64,000 nt of DNA, taken from contig NZ_OY776414.1 of NCBI RefSeq assembly GCF_963675585.1, forward strand, positions 3,327,001 to 3,391,000, given 5' to 3'. This DNA is from an uncultured Draconibacterium sp. Lineage in GTDB: Bacteria > Bacteroidota > Bacteroidia > Bacteroidales > Prolixibacteraceae. The translations under genes were made by a program, and so were the position numbers. Numbering within the stretch: the stretch's first letter is position 1; each line of letters starts with the position of its first letter. Shown here piece by piece: positions 17,028-29,153 of this stretch. The notes under the pieces were generated by a model. The model had not been told where the DNA came from, did no database searches, and saw only the letters and a program-made list of their open reading frames with translations.

Positions 17028-17640
17028 ACCCAACTTCGCCTTTCAGACCAACAGAAGGCTCACCCGTAAAATCAGGTGGATTTGAATTTTATATATCAAA
17101 AGTACATGTGCACACTAAAAGTCAATTTGACTTTTAGTTGATTTTAAAATTGCTGCCGCAGGCCTTCATCCTGATTCAATTGGGACGAAGCAGAAAAATC
17201 CAGGCTGCTTTTGATCCTTGCCTTCCGCTATCATAAAGACCAAAAGAGGCCGATCCTCTGATCTGGGGATGGCAAACCAAAGACCTTATTCGAAGCTTCG
17301 GCCTCGTTCGGTGAGCCGGAAAACAAGTGGTGTCGGCGTTAAAAAATTACTGCTGTTTGAGGAGGTACGACGAGTTTCAGGAATTTTAGCCGGCATCGCG
17401 TAGCTTTTCCGAGTGAAGCGGGCGCAGCCTTGGGGTTTCTGTCTACTCTTTGGGCCAAACCAAAGAGTAGAATCGGCCTGATAAGGCAAAGGCGCATTAT
17501 AATATCTATTGTTGCAGGATTATACAAACTACGAAAAATTACTCCACCTGAAATTTCATGTGATCCCTACAGAATGTAATGCAGCATAATCTCTTTTAAA
17601 TTCAAACAGAATAATTCTTACACGGCCGAGAATTAAGTAT

Positions 17641-17676
17641 AAAAAAAAGAGGAACCAATAAATTGATTCCTCTTTG
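17641..17676 (-). terminator. Terminator of the rpoBC-DUF3467 operon
   Basis: Arms AAAGAGGAA (17646-17654) and TTCCTCTTT (17667-17675). On the minus strand it is followed by a run of eight T. It starts 20 bp beyond the DUF3467 stop codon. Confidence 0.85.
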
Positions 17677-17695
17677 TATATGCTAGTAATGTGTA

Positions 17696-18025
17696 CTATG
17701 CTTGTGCTGTTGGACCGCCAAAATTCATTGGTGGCATCATTGGATCTGAACCCGGCTTCACATTTTTTATCGGACCATGCATTGCTTCAAACTTTTTAAT
17801 GTTATCCTGCAAAGCCAATAATAAACGTTTGGCGTGTTCCGGTGTTAAAATGACTCTCGATTTTACATTTGCTTTTGGAATACCCGGCATAATCCGGACA
17901 AAATCAACTACAAACTCTGAGCTTGAATGCGTAATAACAGCAAGGTTCGAATACGTTCCCTGTGCTACTTCTTCACTCAATTCAATATTTATTTGTTGCG
18001 ATTTTTGTTTGTTATCTTCCATCAC
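17696..18025 (-). CDS. DUF3467 family protein
   Basis: A 109-residue soluble protein with the DUF3467 pattern: INIELSEEVAQGTYSNLAVI, a VVDFVRIMPG segment, and VILTPEHAKRLLLALQDNI. A short Pro/Gly/Met-rich tail follows. Its biochemical role is not known. It starts 8 bp after rpoC ends and is followed by the operon terminator, so it is cotranscribed with RNA polymerase genes. This placement suggests a conserved but uncharacterised link to transcription or its regulation. Confidence 0.88.
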   Translation of the reverse strand: MMEDNKQKSQQINIELSEEVAQGTYSNLAVITHSSSEFVVDFVRIMPGIPKANVKSRVILTPEHAKRLLLALQDNIKKFEAMHGPIKNVKPGSDPMMPPMNFGGPTAQA

Positions 18026-18033
18026 ATTAAATG

Positions 18034-21000
18034 TTAATCGTTATGTCTTGAATCTACCAACCTGTCGTATTCCGATTTCGAACCTACCACAAGGTTTTTG
18101 TATTCTTTTAAACCTGTACCAGCCGGAATAAGGTGTCCACAAATAACGTTCTCTTTCAATCCATCCAGATAGTCAACTTTACCGTTAATTGCGGCTTCGT
18201 TCAATACTTTTGTGGTTTCCTGGAACGATGCTGCCGACAACCAACTACGTGTTTGTAGTGCAGCTCTTGTGATTCCTTGTAGAACCTGACTTGAAGTTGC
18301 AGGAATTGCATCCCTTGATTCAACCAGTTTTTTATCTCGTCTTCTCAACTGAGAATTTTCGTCTCTTAGTCGTCGTGCAGAAATAATCTGACCCGCTTTT
18401 AAGCCTTCAGCATCACCTTCGTCAACAACTACTTTTTTAGCGTAAATCCAGTCGTTTTCTGAGAAGAATTCGTTTTTATCAACGATTTGTTTTTCAAGGA
18501 AACGTGTATCACCCGGATCAACAATTTCTACTTTACGCATCATTTGACGAATGATGATTTCAAAGTGTTTATCGTTAATTTTCACACCCTGCATACGGTA
18601 AACGTCCTGAACTTCGTTCAAGATGTACTCCTGAACAGCTGTAGGCCCTTTAATTGCAAGGATATCGGATGGAGTAGTTGCTCCGTCTGAAAGAGGAGTA
18701 CCCGCTCTGATATAATCGTTTTCCTGAACAAGAATCTGACGTGAAAGCGGAACCAGGTATTTTTTAACATCATCGTTTTTAGTTGTTACGATGATTTCGC
18801 GGTTACCACGTTTAATCTTACCCAATGAAACTTCACCATCAACCTCCGAAACTACCGCAGGATTCGATGGGTTACGCGCTTCAAACAGCTCGGTTACACG
18901 TGGAAGACCACCGGTGATATCGCCTGCTTTACCAGCAGCACGAGGAATTTTCACCAAAACAGTACCTGCTTCAACTTTTTGACCGTTGTCAACCGAAATG
19001 TGTCCACCAACCGGAAGGTTGTACGAACGAATCATACTTCCGTCTTTATCAACGATTTTTAAAGTTGGGTTCTTCGTTTTATCCCTTGTTTCAATTATTA
19101 CACGCTCGCTATAACCGGTTTGTTCATCCGATTCTTCACGGTATGTAATACCATCAATCAAGTTCTCAAATTCTACTTTTCCATCAAACTCAGTAATAAT
19201 TACACCGTTAAATGGGTCCCATTCACAAACCAAAGTTCCTTTTCTGATCTCTTCTCCATTTTTCACATACAGTTTAGAACCATATGGAAGTGGATGAGTA
19301 GAAAGTGGAATGTTTGTGTTTTTATCAATAATTTTAAGTTCAGCCAAACGACTAACTACGATTTCCATTTCCTGGCCTGCATCGTTTTTGTACGAAACAG
19401 CACGTAATTCTTCGATTTCGGCGTAACCGTCATATTTCGATTCAACAGTTGACTGTGCTGAAATGTTACCTGCAATACCCCCTACGTGGAAAGTACGAAG
19501 TGTAAGCTGTGTTCCTGGTTCACCAATCGACTGAGCTGCAATAACTCCGGTTGCTTCCCCTTTCTGAACTTTCTTACCGGTAGCCAGGTTACGTCCGTAA
19601 CACTTGGCGCAAACACCAACTTTTGATTCGCAGGTAAGTACCGAACGAATCTCAACTGATTCGATTGGAGAGTCTTCAATTACTTTGGCAATTGCTTCTG
19701 TAATTTCTTCTCCCGACTTGATAATTAACTCACCATTTAAGGGGTGATAAATATCGTGAACACAAGTACGTCCAATGATTCTTTCGTAAAGTGAAGCAAC
19801 AATTTCTTCGTTGTTTTTCACATCAGCAGCAATCAATCCACGTAATGTTCCGCAATCGTCTTCAGAGATAATAACATCTTGTGCCACATCAACCAAACGA
19901 CGGGTCAGGTATCCTGCATCAGCAGTTTTAAGCGCCGTATCCGCCAAACCTTTACGCGCACCGTGAGTAGAAATAAAGTACTCAAGTACCGAAAGACCTT
20001 CTTTAAAGTTTGCAAGAATTGGGTTTTCAATAATTTGCGAACCTGTAGAACCTGATTTTTGTGGTTTTGCCATCAAACCCCTCATACCGCATAACTGACG
20101 AATCTGTTCTTTCGAACCCCTCGCCCCGGAGTCAAGCATCATATAAATTGAGTTGAATCCCTGACGGTCGGTACTAATGGTATTCATTACCGACTGAGTA
20201 AGTTTTGCGTTGGCATGTGTCCAAATATCAATAACCTGGTTGTAACGTTCGTTATTGGTAATGAAACCCATGTTGTAGTTGTTCATAACCTCTTCAACTT
20301 CGGCATATCCTTCTTCAACAATACTTGTTTTATTTTCAGGAATAATAACATCACCAAGGTTGAACGACAAACCACCACGGTATGCCATGGTATAACCAAG
20401 GTTTTTAATATCGTCGAGGAAGTTAACTGTAATGGCATTACCACTTGAGTTAAACACATCCGTGATAATTGTACGTAACGATTTTTTGGTTAGAATTTGA
20501 TTAATATATCCTGCTTGTTCAGGAACATATTCATTAAACAACACTCTACCAACCGTAGTTTCAATTATATGCTTAAAGTATTTGCCATTTTCGTCAATGT
20601 CCTGAACTTTAACTTTAATAATTGCGTGAAGATCAATTGCTTTTTCTTCGTATGCAATTTTAACTTCTTCGGCTGAATAGAAAATCATTCCTTCTCCGCG
20701 TGAACCTTTGCGTGGTTTGGTCATGTAATACAGACCAAGAACCATATCCTGAGATGGTACCTGAATAGGTGCACCATTTGCAGGGTTCAGTAGGTTGTGC
20801 GAAGCCAGCATTAACAACTGTGCTTCCAAAATTGCAGCGTTTCCTAACGGAAGGTGAACTGCCATCTGGTCACCATCGAAGTCGGCGTTAAAACCGGTAC
20901 ATACCAACGGGTGAAGCTGAATTGCTTTTCCTTCGATCAAAACCGGCTGGAAAGCCTGAATTGAAAGCCTGTGAAGCGTGGGCGCCCTGTTCAGCATAAC

Positions 21001-22296
21001 AGGATGTCCTTTTAATACGTTTTCAAGAATTTCCCAAACTACAGGATCTTTTCTGTCAACGATTTTTTTCGCCGATTTTACAGTTTTTACAATACCTCGT
21101 TCGATTAATTTACGAATCACAAAAGGTTTGTAAAGTTCTGCAGCCATATCTTTTGGGATACCGCATTCGTGAATCCTAAGTTTAGGACCAACAACAATTA
21201 CCGAACGTGCAGAATAGTCAACACGTTTACCCAAAAGGTTCTGACGGAAACGACCTTGCTTACCTTTCAAACTATCAGATAGTGATTTTAAAGCACGGTT
21301 ATTTTCTGTTTTTACAGCGTTTGCTTTTCTTGAGTTATCGAATAACGAATCCACAGCTTCCTGCAACATTCGTTTTTCATTTCTTAAGATTACCTCAGGA
21401 GCTTTAATCTCGATCAAACGTTTTAAACGGTTGTTACGGATAATTACCCTGCGGTAAAGGTCATTTAAATCTGATGTTGCAAAACGACCACCATCGAGTG
21501 GCACTAAAGGACGCAAATCAGGAGGAATAACAGGTACAACCCTAACAATCATCCATTCCGGACGGTTTAGGTTTTTACTTGCCCTGAATGCTTCAACAAC
21601 CTGTAGTCTTTTTAACGCTTCGTTTTTACGTTGTTGCGAAGTTTCGGTATTTGCTTTATGGCGTAAATCATACGAAAGCGAATCTAATTCCAGTCTTCCC
21701 AGAATATCGAAAAGCGCTTCGGCACCCATTTTCGCAATAAATTTATTTGGATCGTCGTCGTCAAGAAATTGATTTTCTTTCGGAAGTGTATCCAAAATAT
21801 CCAAATATTCTTCTTCAGTTAAAAAGTCGAGGTTTTTAACACCATCAGAGGCTTTTACACCTGCATTTATTACTACATAACGTTCGTAGTAAATAATTGT
21901 ATCGAGTTTTTTAGTTGGTAAACCAAGTAAATAACCAATTTTGTTTGGCAACGATTTGAAATACCAAATGTGCGCTACAGGAACAACCAACGAAATGTGT
22001 CCCATTCTTTCGCGACGCACTTTTTTCTCTGTAACTTCTACACCACAACGGTCGCAAACAATTCCTTTGTATCGAATTCGTTTGTATTTACCGCAATGGC
22101 ATTCGTAGTCTTTTACAGGTCCAAAAATACGTTCACAAAATAAACCGTCACGTTCTGGCTTATATGTTCTGTAGTTAATTGTTTCTGGTTTCAGTACTTC
22201 ACCAAACGATCTCTCCAGAATTTCTTCAGGAGACGAAAGGCTTACCGAAACTTTTGAGAAACTACTTTTTGCTTTATTATCTTTTTTGAATGCCAT
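18034..22296 (-). CDS. RNA polymerase subunit beta'
   Basis: The 1420-residue catalytic subunit of RNA polymerase. The N-terminal zinc ribbon ([20 protein letters not shown]) is present, followed by the zipper and lid region and the magnesium-binding [12 protein letters not shown]. The second zinc site is [15 protein letters not shown]. The trigger-loop and bridge-helix region contains [10 protein letters not shown], and the C-terminal part has the [12 protein letters not shown] end. The length fits Bacteroidota RpoC. It lies 42 bp downstream of rpoB. Confidence 0.98.
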   Translation of the reverse strand: MAFKKDNKAKSSFSKVSVSLSSPEEILERSFGEVLKPETINYRTYKPERDGLFCERIFGPVKDYECHCGKYKRIRYKGIVCDRCGVEVTEKKVRRERMGHISLVVPVAHIWYFKSLPNKIGYLLGLPTKKLDTIIYYERYVVINAGVKASDGVKNLDFLTEEEYLDILDTLPKENQFLDDDDPNKFIAKMGAEALFDILGRLELDSLSYDLRHKANTETSQQRKNEALKRLQVVEAFRASKNLNRPEWMIVRVVPVIPPDLRPLVPLDGGRFATSDLNDLYRRVIIRNNRLKRLIEIKAPEVILRNEKRMLQEAVDSLFDNSRKANAVKTENNRALKSLSDSLKGKQGRFRQNLLGKRVDYSARSVIVVGPKLRIHECGIPKDMAAELYKPFVIRKLIERGIVKTVKSAKKIVDRKDPVVWEILENVLKGHPVMLNRAPTLHRLSIQAFQPVLIEGKAIQLHPLVCTGFNADFDGDQMAVHLPLGNAAILEAQLLMLASHNLLNPANGAPIQVPSQDMVLGLYYMTKPRKGSRGEGMIFYSAEEVKIAYEEKAIDLHAIIKVKVQDIDENGKYFKHIIETTVGRVLFNEYVPEQAGYINQILTKKSLRTIITDVFNSSGNAITVNFLDDIKNLGYTMAYRGGLSFNLGDVIIPENKTSIVEEGYAEVEEVMNNYNMGFITNNERYNQVIDIWTHANAKLTQSVMNTISTDRQGFNSIYMMLDSGARGSKEQIRQLCGMRGLMAKPQKSGSTGSQIIENPILANFKEGLSVLEYFISTHGARKGLADTALKTADAGYLTRRLVDVAQDVIISEDDCGTLRGLIAADVKNNEEIVASLYERIIGRTCVHDIYHPLNGELIIKSGEEITEAIAKVIEDSPIESVEIRSVLTCESKVGVCAKCYGRNLATGKKVQKGEATGVIAAQSIGEPGTQLTLRTFHVGGIAGNISAQSTVESKYDGYAEIEELRAVSYKNDAGQEMEIVVSRLAELKIIDKNTNIPLSTHPLPYGSKLYVKNGEEIRKGTLVCEWDPFNGVIITEFDGKVEFENLIDGITYREESDEQTGYSERVIIETRDKTKNPTLKIVDKDGSMIRSYNLPVGGHISVDNGQKVEAGTVLVKIPRAAGKAGDITGGLPRVTELFEARNPSNPAVVSEVDGEVSLGKIKRGNREIIVTTKNDDVKKYLVPLSRQILVQENDYIRAGTPLSDGATTPSDILAIKGPTAVQEYILNEVQDVYRMQGVKINDKHFEIIIRQMMRKVEIVDPGDTRFLEKQIVDKNEFFSENDWIYAKKVVVDEGDAEGLKAGQIISARRLRDENSQLRRRDKKLVESRDAIPATSSQVLQGITRAALQTRSWLSAASFQETTKVLNEAAINGKVDYLDGLKENVICGHLIPAGTGLKEYKNLVVGSKSEYDRLVDSRHND

Positions 22297-22338
22297 AATT
22301 CAAATTAAATATCAATTAAAACTGACCTTACAATTATT

Positions 22339-25300
22339 CTACTCCATACGAACGCTAAGTCCAAGACCGCGAAGCTCGTGAAGCAGTACATTAAGTGACT
22401 CAGGAATTCCGGGTTGTGGCATTGGCTCACCTTTCACGATCGATTCGTAAGCTTTTGCACGTCCCATTACGTCATCCGACTTAACGGTAAGAATTTCCTG
22501 CAGAATATGAGAAGCTCCAAATGCCTCCAGTGCCCATACTTCCATCTCTCCAAAACGCTGACCACCAAACTGTGCTTTACCACCTAAAGGCTGTTGCGTA
22601 ATTAAAGAGTATGGTCCAATCGAACGAGCATGCATTTTGTCTTCTACCATGTGGCCCAGTTTCAACATGTAAATGATACCTACTGTCGCCGGCTGATCAA
22701 ATTTCTCACCAGTTTCACCATTGGTCAAGCGTGTTTCACCAAAACGTGGAACACCGGCTTTATCCGTGTAATCTGAAATTTCATCCAGACTGGCACCGTC
22801 GAAAATAGGTGTTGCAAACTTCAATCCCAGTTCTTTTCCTGCCCAACCTAAAACAGTTTCGTAAATCTGTCCAAGGTTCATCCTCGATGGTACACCAAGT
22901 GGGTTAAGAACGATATCTACCGGAGTTCCATCATCTAAGAATGGCATATCTTCCGAACGAACAACCCGCGAAACAATACCTTTGTTTCCGTGACGTCCCG
23001 CCATTTTATCTCCGATTTGAAGTTTACGTTTTTTAGCAATATAAATTTTGGCTAACTGGATAATTCCGGCAGGAAGCTCATCCCCGATGGTAACATTGTA
23101 CCTTTCGCGGCGAGAAACTGCTTCAGCCTCTTTATATTTCATTATGTAGTTGTTGATCACTCTAAAAATAAGATCGTTTTTATCTTTATCGGTTGTCCAT
23201 TTAGATGGATTGATATTTAGAAAATCAAGATCTTGCAATTGTTTTAAAGTGAACTTAACACCTTTAGGAATAAATTCTGTTCCGTAGTAATCTTTCACAC
23301 CCTGCGAAGTTTTTCCACTTACCAAAGTAAATAGTTTGTCTTCCAGTTTAGCTCTGATTGCAGCTACATCGCGTTCCAGTTTTTCGTCAATTTGGTCGAG
23401 CAAAGTTTTAGTTGCTTTACCTTTTTTGTCTTTTGCTACACGCGAGAACAGTTTTTTATCGATAACAACACCGCGCAACGAAGGCGAAGCTTTTAATGAC
23501 GCATCTTTTACATCACCTGCTTTATCACCAAAGATTGCACGTAACAGTTTTTCTTCCGGAGATGGATCAGACTCTCCTTTTGGAGTAATCTTACCAATCA
23601 GAATGTCGCCTGGTTTTACATTTGCACCAACACGAATTAAACCGTTTTCGTCCAAATTACGGGTTGCTTCTTCACTTACGTTTGGAATATCAGAAGTAAA
23701 TTCTTCTACACCTCGTTTTGTGTCGCGAACTTCAAGTGTATATTCGTCAACGTGAACCGATGTGAATACATCTTCACGTACAATTCTTTCCGAAATTACA
23801 ATTGCATCCTCGTAGTTGTATCCCTGCCAAGGCATAAATGCCACCTGCAAGTTACGTCCCAAAGCAAGTTCTCCATTCTCAGTAGCATAACCTTCTGTAA
23901 GAATTTCGCCTTGTTTTACACGTTGTCCTTTTTCTACAATAGGATTTAAGTCAACTGTAGTTCCCTGGTTTGTTTTGGTGTATTTTTGAAGTTCGTAAGT
24001 AACAACTTCCGGATCGAAACTAACAAACCGGTCTTCTTCAGAAATATCGTAACGAACAATAATTTGTTTTGCGTCAACAAATTCAATAACACCATCAAAC
24101 TCAGCTTTCACCATGATATTTGAGTCGGCAGCAGCTCTTGCTTCCAAACCTGTTCCCACAATTGGGGCTTCAGGACGTAACAATGGAACTGCCTGACGCA
24201 TCATGTTCGATCCCATCAAAGCACGGTTGGCATCATCGTGCTCAAGAAAACAAATAAGCGATGCAGCAACAGAAGCAATCTGGTTAGGGCCAACGTCCAT
24301 TAACTGAACTTTTTCCCTTTCAACAACCGGATAATCTCCGTCAAGACGTGCTTTAACCTTATCGTTTACAAAGTTTCCTTCTTCATCGATAGGAGCATTC
24401 GCCTGTGCAATTATTTGTCCTTCTTCTTCTTCAGCAGTTAAATAAACTGCACCTTCAGCTGAAAGGTCCACTTTTCCATCTTCAACTTTACGGTATGGAG
24501 TTGAAATAAAACCAAGTGGATTTATTTTTGCAAAAACACACAATGAAGAGATCAAACCAATGTTTGGTCCCTCTGGTGTTTCAATCGGGCATAATCTTCC
24601 GTAGTGAGTAAAGTGAACGTCACGTACTTCGAAACCGGCTCTTTCGCGCGATAAACCACCTGGTCCAAGTGCTGACATACGACGTTTGTGCGTCATTTCG
24701 GCAAGTGGATTGGTTTGATCCATAAATTGCGACAAAGCGTTTGTTCCGAAGAATGAATTGATAACAGAAGAAAGTGTTTTCGAATTGATCAGATCAATTG
24801 GAGTAAATACTTCGTTATCTCTTACGTTCATTCGTTCGCGAATAGTACGAGCCATACGTGCCAAACCAACACCAAATTGGTTAAACATCTGCTCTCCTAC
24901 TGTACGAACCCTACGGTTACTTAAGTGGTCAATATCGTCAACATCGGTTTTTGAGTTTACCAGTTGGATAAGATTTTTGATAATTTCAATAATATCCTCT
25001 TTGGTAAGAACCCGATTGTCCATGCTAACATCGAGACCTAATTTTTTATTAATCCTGTATCGACCTACTTCTCCAAGGTCGTATCGTTTGTCTGAAAAGA
25101 ACAGTTTGTCGATTACGTCGCGAGCTGTAGCCTCATCTGGCGGTTCTGCGTTACGTAACTGACGGTAGATATGAAGAACTGCTTCTTTTTCTGAGTTACA
25201 TGGGTCTTTTTGAAGTGTGTTGTAGATGATGGCAAAATCTTGCTGATTTTGATCTTCTTTGTGCAACAGAATTGTTTTTACGCCTGAATCAAGAATTTCC

Positions 25301-26148
25301 TCAACATGGCTTTCTTCAATATCTGTTTCACGATCAATAATCACTTCGTTACGTTCAATAGATACAACTTCACCTGTATCCTCATCAACGAAGTCTTCTA
25401 CCCACGATTTCAACACACGTGCAGCTAATCGTCTTCCAACAATTTTCTTTAAAGCGGTTTTTGATACTTTAATTTCATCAGCCAGATCAAATATTTCAAG
25501 AATATCTTTATCACTCTCGAAACCAATGGCCCTTAATAAAGTTGTAACCGGTAATTTCTTTTTACGGTCGATGTAGGCAAACATAACACTGTTGATGTCG
25601 GTTGCAAACTCGATCCATGATCCCTTAAACGGGATAATACGTGCTGAGTAAAGTTTTGTACCATTGGCGTGTAAACTTTGACCAAAGAATACACCCGGAG
25701 ACCTGTGCAATTGAGATACAATAACACGTTCGGCACCATTGATAATAAAGGTACCTCTATCGGTCATGTATGGCACTGTCCCAAGATATACATCCTGAAC
25801 TACTGTATCGAAATCCTCATGTTCAGGATCGGTACAATATAGTTTCAACTTTGCTTTTAACGGCACGCTAAAAGTTAAACCACGTTCTATACATTCGTCT
25901 ATAGAATATCGAGGAGGATCGACCTGATAGTCGATAAATTCCAATACAAAATTGTTTCTTGTATCCGAAATTGGAAAGTTCTCTTCAAAAACTCTGTATA
26001 AACCCTCCCCTTTCCTGTTGTCAGGTGTGGTTTTTAACTGGAAAAAATCTTTAAATGATTTAACTTGTACTTCTAAGAAGTCAGGGTAATCAAACCTGGT
26101 TTGTGTTGAGGAAAAGTTAATCCTCTCTTTTTTTGCTTGTACTGACAT
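22339..26148 (-). CDS. RNA polymerase subunit beta
   Basis: A protein of 1269 residues starting at [14 protein letters not shown]. An upstream in-frame ATG at 26205 would add 19 hydrophobic residues not expected in RpoB, so I place the start at 26148. Hallmarks include the rifampicin-region sequence [17 protein letters not shown] with [20 protein letters not shown], then [14 protein letters not shown], and the C-terminal [20 protein letters not shown]. The intergenic region upstream holds an attenuator-like hairpin (26192-26225). Confidence 0.98.
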   Translation of the reverse strand: MSVQAKKERINFSSTQTRFDYPDFLEVQVKSFKDFFQLKTTPDNRKGEGLYRVFEENFPISDTRNNFVLEFIDYQVDPPRYSIDECIERGLTFSVPLKAKLKLYCTDPEHEDFDTVVQDVYLGTVPYMTDRGTFIINGAERVIVSQLHRSPGVFFGQSLHANGTKLYSARIIPFKGSWIEFATDINSVMFAYIDRKKKLPVTTLLRAIGFESDKDILEIFDLADEIKVSKTALKKIVGRRLAARVLKSWVEDFVDEDTGEVVSIERNEVIIDRETDIEESHVEEILDSGVKTILLHKEDQNQQDFAIIYNTLQKDPCNSEKEAVLHIYRQLRNAEPPDEATARDVIDKLFFSDKRYDLGEVGRYRINKKLGLDVSMDNRVLTKEDIIEIIKNLIQLVNSKTDVDDIDHLSNRRVRTVGEQMFNQFGVGLARMARTIRERMNVRDNEVFTPIDLINSKTLSSVINSFFGTNALSQFMDQTNPLAEMTHKRRMSALGPGGLSRERAGFEVRDVHFTHYGRLCPIETPEGPNIGLISSLCVFAKINPLGFISTPYRKVEDGKVDLSAEGAVYLTAEEEEGQIIAQANAPIDEEGNFVNDKVKARLDGDYPVVEREKVQLMDVGPNQIASVAASLICFLEHDDANRALMGSNMMRQAVPLLRPEAPIVGTGLEARAAADSNIMVKAEFDGVIEFVDAKQIIVRYDISEEDRFVSFDPEVVTYELQKYTKTNQGTTVDLNPIVEKGQRVKQGEILTEGYATENGELALGRNLQVAFMPWQGYNYEDAIVISERIVREDVFTSVHVDEYTLEVRDTKRGVEEFTSDIPNVSEEATRNLDENGLIRVGANVKPGDILIGKITPKGESDPSPEEKLLRAIFGDKAGDVKDASLKASPSLRGVVIDKKLFSRVAKDKKGKATKTLLDQIDEKLERDVAAIRAKLEDKLFTLVSGKTSQGVKDYYGTEFIPKGVKFTLKQLQDLDFLNINPSKWTTDKDKNDLIFRVINNYIMKYKEAEAVSRRERYNVTIGDELPAGIIQLAKIYIAKKRKLQIGDKMAGRHGNKGIVSRVVRSEDMPFLDDGTPVDIVLNPLGVPSRMNLGQIYETVLGWAGKELGLKFATPIFDGASLDEISDYTDKAGVPRFGETRLTNGETGEKFDQPATVGIIYMLKLGHMVEDKMHARSIGPYSLITQQPLGGKAQFGGQRFGEMEVWALEAFGASHILQEILTVKSDDVMGRAKAYESIVKGEPMPQPGIPESLNVLLHELRGLGLSVRME

Positions 26149-26186
26149 GCATTTATACAGGTTAATTATATAAAATATAAATACAC

Positions 26187-26225
26187 AAAAAGGTTTAGAA
26201 TCCAACCTGGGCCGGATTCTAAACC
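26187..26225 (-). terminator. Attenuator-like terminator between rplL and rpoB
   Basis: A perfect 12-bp stem, GGTTTAGAATCC (26192-26203) with GGATTCTAAACC (26214-26225), encloses a 10-base loop. On the minus strand it is followed by TTTTT. A second, smaller hairpin lies at 26229-26250. Partial termination here would lower rpoB relative to ribosomal L7/L12, as is known for rplL-rpoB attenuators in other bacteria. That role is inference. Confidence 0.7.
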
Positions 26226-26254
26226 ATATTACCTATTAAAATAGGTATAATGCG

Positions 26255-26632
26255 TTATTTTACTTCAACTTCAGCTCCAGCTTCTTCTAACTGACTTTTA
26301 AGCGCTTCTGCTTCGTCTTTAGAAATTTTTTCTTTGATTGCTTTTGGAGCCTCATCAACAACTGCTTTAGCTTCTTTTAAGCCAAGACCAGTTAGTTCTT
26401 TAACGAGTTTAACTACTGCAAGTTTAGATGCACCTGCTGCTTTCAAAATCACGTCAAATTCAGTTTGTTCAGCAGCAGCCTCTTCGCCACCACCTGCAGC
26501 TGGGCCTGCAACTGCTACTGCAGCAGCAGCTGGTTCGATACCATACTCATCTTTAAGTATGCCAGCCAATTCGTTAACGTCTTTAACAGTCAAGTTAACT
26601 AACTCTTCTGCAAGCTGTTTTAAATCTGCCAT
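26255..26632 (-). CDS. Ribosomal protein L7/L12
   Basis: 125 residues: an N-terminal dimerisation helix ([23 protein letters not shown]), an Ala/Gly-rich hinge (about 35-55) and the C-terminal factor-binding domain ([20 protein letters not shown] to the VEVK end). It forms the ribosomal stalk and recruits translation GTPases. It lies between L10 and rpoB, with the attenuator directly downstream. Confidence 0.97.
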   Translation of the reverse strand: MADLKQLAEELVNLTVKDVNELAGILKDEYGIEPAAAAVAVAGPAAGGGEEAAAEQTEFDVILKAAGASKLAVVKLVKELTGLGLKEAKAVVDEAPKAIKEKISKDEAEALKSQLEEAGAEVEVK

Positions 26633-26664
26633 TTTATTACTTTTTTTAAATTATTTCTAAAAAA

Positions 26665-27183
26665 TTATTCTCTTTCTTTCAGTGTATCAAGAACACCGTG
26701 GATAATATTACCACCCGATTGTAACTGTCCAAGAACAGTTTTCATTGGTGATTGTAATAGAGCAACAACATCTGCAATAAGCTCGTTTTTCGATTTAACG
26801 GCAACGAGTGCTTCAAGTTGGTCGGCTCCCATGTAAACTGATTCTTCAACAAAAGCTGCCTTTAATACAGGCTTCTTGTGTTTTTTAGCGAAGTCTTTAA
26901 TCAGTTTCGCAGGAACGTTTCCAGTTTCGGTAAACATTACCGATGTGTTTCCCTTTAGAGCATCGTAAATTTCTTCAGCATTCTTTCCAGAATTTTCAAG
27001 CGCTTTACGTAATAAAGTATTCTTAACAACAACCAGTTTTACCTTTTGATTAAAACATAGTCTCCTTAAATCACTGGTATTTTCAGCATTTAATCCACTA
27101 ATGTCTGTCAGATAAAAATGGTCGTATGAATCTATCTGTTCTTGTAAATTATTTATAATAACTTGTTTTTCTGAACTCTTCAT
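26665..27183 (-). CDS. Ribosomal protein L10
   Basis: 172-residue stalk base protein that anchors L7/L12 dimers to 23S rRNA. Recognised by the segment VKLVVVKNTLLRKALE, by GNTSVMFTETGNVPAKLIKDF and by operon position between L1 and L7/L12 (12 bp and 32 bp gaps). The short gap to rplA leaves little room for a leader-type L10 autoregulation site. Confidence 0.96.
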   Translation of the reverse strand: MKSSEKQVIINNLQEQIDSYDHFYLTDISGLNAENTSDLRRLCFNQKVKLVVVKNTLLRKALENSGKNAEEIYDALKGNTSVMFTETGNVPAKLIKDFAKKHKKPVLKAAFVEESVYMGADQLEALVAVKSKNELIADVVALLQSPMKTVLGQLQSGGNIIHGVLDTLKERE

Positions 27184-27195
27184 AATTCCATATTT

Positions 27196-27891
27196 TTATT
27201 CTGCAAACGACTTAGATTCTACCTGAATACCAGGGCTCATAGTACTTGATAAGTAGATACTTTTAATGTAGGTACCTTTAGCAGCAACAGGTTTAAGTTT
27301 ATTAATTGTATGAATAAACTCAGCGGCATTTTCTTTGATCTTTTCGGCAGTAAATGATACTTTACCGATAGATGTATGAACAATACCAAATTTATCAACT
27401 TTAAAGTCGATTTTACCTTGCTTAACTTCGCTAACTGCTTTACCAACTTCCATAGTTACGGTTCCACTTTTTGGGTTAGGCATTAAACCACGAGGGCCTA
27501 ATATACGTCCTAACTGTCCAACTTTTCCCATAACCGGAGGCATAGTGATAATTACATCAACATCCGTCCAGCCACCTTTAATTTTCTCAACGTATTCGTC
27601 AAGACCTACATAGTCTGCTCCGGCATCTTTGGCTTCCTGCTCTTTGTCAGGAGTAACCATTGCCAAAACACGTACCTCTTTACCAGTTCCATGGGGTAAC
27701 GAAACTACGCCTCTAACCATCTGGTTAGCTTTTCTTGGGTCAACTCCAAGTCTTACATCAATATCAACTGATGCATCGAATTTGGTGGTAGTAATTTCTT
27801 TCACCAATTCTGCTGCCTCATCTATTGTGTAAACTTTTCCTTTTTCGAGCTTCTCCAAAGACGCTTTCATATTTTTCGTAATTCTGCCCAT
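27196..27891 (-). CDS. Ribosomal protein L1
   Basis: 231 residues. It contains [20 protein letters not shown] near residue 40, [27 protein letters not shown]-type sequence in the middle, and the conserved [10 protein letters not shown] and [12 protein letters not shown] end. It forms the mobile L1 stalk near the E site and is a known autogenous regulator of the L11-L1 operon in other bacteria. It lies 14 bp after rplK. Confidence 0.97.
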   Translation of the reverse strand: MGRITKNMKASLEKLEKGKVYTIDEAAELVKEITTTKFDASVDIDVRLGVDPRKANQMVRGVVSLPHGTGKEVRVLAMVTPDKEQEAKDAGADYVGLDEYVEKIKGGWTDVDVIITMPPVMGKVGQLGRILGPRGLMPNPKSGTVTMEVGKAVSEVKQGKIDFKVDKFGIVHTSIGKVSFTAEKIKENAAEFIHTINKLKPVAAKGTYIKSIYLSSTMSPGIQVESKSFAE

Positions 27892-27905
27892 CGTAAAAGA
27901 TATTT

Positions 27906-28349
27906 TTAGTTATTGAATGGTGAAGCACCTTTAACAGTGATTCCCATACTTCTGGCAGTTCCAGCTACCATTTTCATTGCTGATTCCACTGTAAAGCAGT
28001 TCAGGTCAGACATTTTGCCTTCGGCAATACCTCTTACCTGATCCCAGGTTACCGACCCCACTTTGTTGATGTGAGATTCTGGTGAACCTTTTTTCAGTTT
28101 CGCAACTTCCAATAATTGAACAGCCACAGGAGGTTGTTTTATTATGAAGTCAAATGACTTGTCTGCAAAAACAGTAATAATAACCGGAAGAACTTTTCCG
28201 GCCTGGTCTTGTGTACGACCATTAAACTGTTTGCAGAACTGCATAATGTTTACCCCTTTGGCACCCAATGCTGGTCCCACCGGTGGTGAAGGATTAGCAG
28301 CACCACCTTTAATCTGTAATTTAATTAATCCAGCAACTTCTTTCGCCAT
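27906..28349 (-). CDS. Ribosomal protein L11
   Basis: 147 residues. The N-terminal [20 protein letters not shown] stretch and the C-terminal rRNA-binding domain ending in [10 protein letters not shown] are typical. It sits at the GTPase-associated centre of the large subunit. It lies 20 bp downstream of nusG. Confidence 0.97.
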   Translation of the reverse strand: MAKEVAGLIKLQIKGGAANPSPPVGPALGAKGVNIMQFCKQFNGRTQDQAGKVLPVIITVFADKSFDFIIKQPPVAVQLLEVAKLKKGSPESHINKVGSVTWDQVRGIAEGKMSDLNCFTVESAMKMVAGTARSMGITVKGASPFNN

Positions 28350-28369
28350 AACAATAAATTAAAGCGTTA

Positions 28370-28918
28370 CTATTCCTTTTCGACTTGCATAAAGCTAAGT
28401 TCCAAAGGAGTTTTACGTCCAAAAATCTTCACCATTACCTGCAGCTTTTTCTTCTCTTCATTGATTTCTTCAATGGTTCCGTTAAAGCCGTTGAATGGTC
28501 CATCGATCACTTTTACAGTTTCTCCTACCACATAAGGGATATTTAATTCTTCGTCGGTCTCCGCTAATTCGTCAACACGACCCAGAATTCTGTTTACCTC
28601 GCTCTGCCTCATTGGTACAGGATCTCCACCTTTGGTGTCGCCTAAGAATCCTATAACATTCGGAAAATTCCTTAGTGTGTGTGCAACTTCACCCACTAGT
28701 GCAGCTTCGATTAAAACATATCCCGGAAAAAAGTTTCTCTCCTTACTGATTTTTTTACCATTTCGGATTTGATACACTTTTTCCGTTGGAATAAGAACCT
28801 GATCTACATACCCTTTCAGGTCTCCAATTGCGATTTCGTTATCGATATATTCTTTAACCTTCTTCTCCTTGCCACCAATAGCACGCAGAACATACCATTT
28901 TTTAACATTTTCGCTCAT
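28370..28918 (-). CDS. Transcription antitermination factor NusG
   Basis: 182 residues: the N-terminal NGN domain (KKWYVLRAIGGKEKKVKEYI, FFPGYVLIEA) and the C-terminal KOW domain (VIDGPFNGFNGTIEEINEEK). It binds RNA polymerase beta' and couples transcription to ribosomes or Rho. The domain order and position between secE and rplK are standard. Confidence 0.97.
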   Translation of the reverse strand: MSENVKKWYVLRAIGGKEKKVKEYIDNEIAIGDLKGYVDQVLIPTEKVYQIRNGKKISKERNFFPGYVLIEAALVGEVAHTLRNFPNVIGFLGDTKGGDPVPMRQSEVNRILGRVDELAETDEELNIPYVVGETVKVIDGPFNGFNGTIEEINEEKKKLQVMVKIFGRKTPLELSFMQVEKE

Positions 28919-28940
28919 ATTGACTTAATAAGGTTTTTGA

Positions 28941-29132
28941 TTAATAAAATAATCCATAAACAAATTCCATTATGTTTTTGAATGACATATCCATAACGAA
29001 AATCATTAATGATATTATAAAGGAAGCAATCATTACAACCAATGCGCTACTTTGTAGCTCTTTCCAAGTAGGCCATGTTACTTTGTGAACAAGTTCGTCA
29101 TAAGCCTCTTGTAGATAAATCTTTAACTTCAT
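28941..29132 (-). CDS. Preprotein translocase subunit SecE
   Basis: 63 residues with an amphipathic N-terminal helix (YLQEAYDELVHKVTWPTWKEL) and one membrane span (about 31-52). The short single-span form is usual in Bacteroidota. It is the first gene of the secE-nusG-rpl cluster. No clear promoter is visible between it and the tuf terminator upstream. Confidence 0.95.
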   Translation of the reverse strand: MKLKIYLQEAYDELVHKVTWPTWKELQSSALVVMIASFIISLMIFVMDMSFKNIMEFVYGLFY

Positions 29133-29153
29133 GTTTAAATTATCCTTGTTTTG

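Larger units (their letters stand above)
16644..17640. other. Gene-poor intergenic stretch
   Basis: No convincing protein gene. It holds a candidate small RNA (16958-17027), a perfect palindrome at 17114-17138 (arms ACTAAAAGTCA, loop ATT), and GC-richer repetitive-looking DNA from about 17160 to 17490. The latter includes the hairpin CTACTCTTTGG-GCCAAA-CCAAAGAGTAG (17443-17470). The short open frames across 17218-17527 change phase and overlap each other on both strands, so I treat them as non-coding mobile-repeat remains. Confidence 0.5.

Noticed and set aside
17218-17527. Short proteins on both strands at 17.2-17.5 kb
   Set aside because: Overlapping short frames in several phases within repetitive-looking DNA, with no ribosome-binding site or recognisable family.
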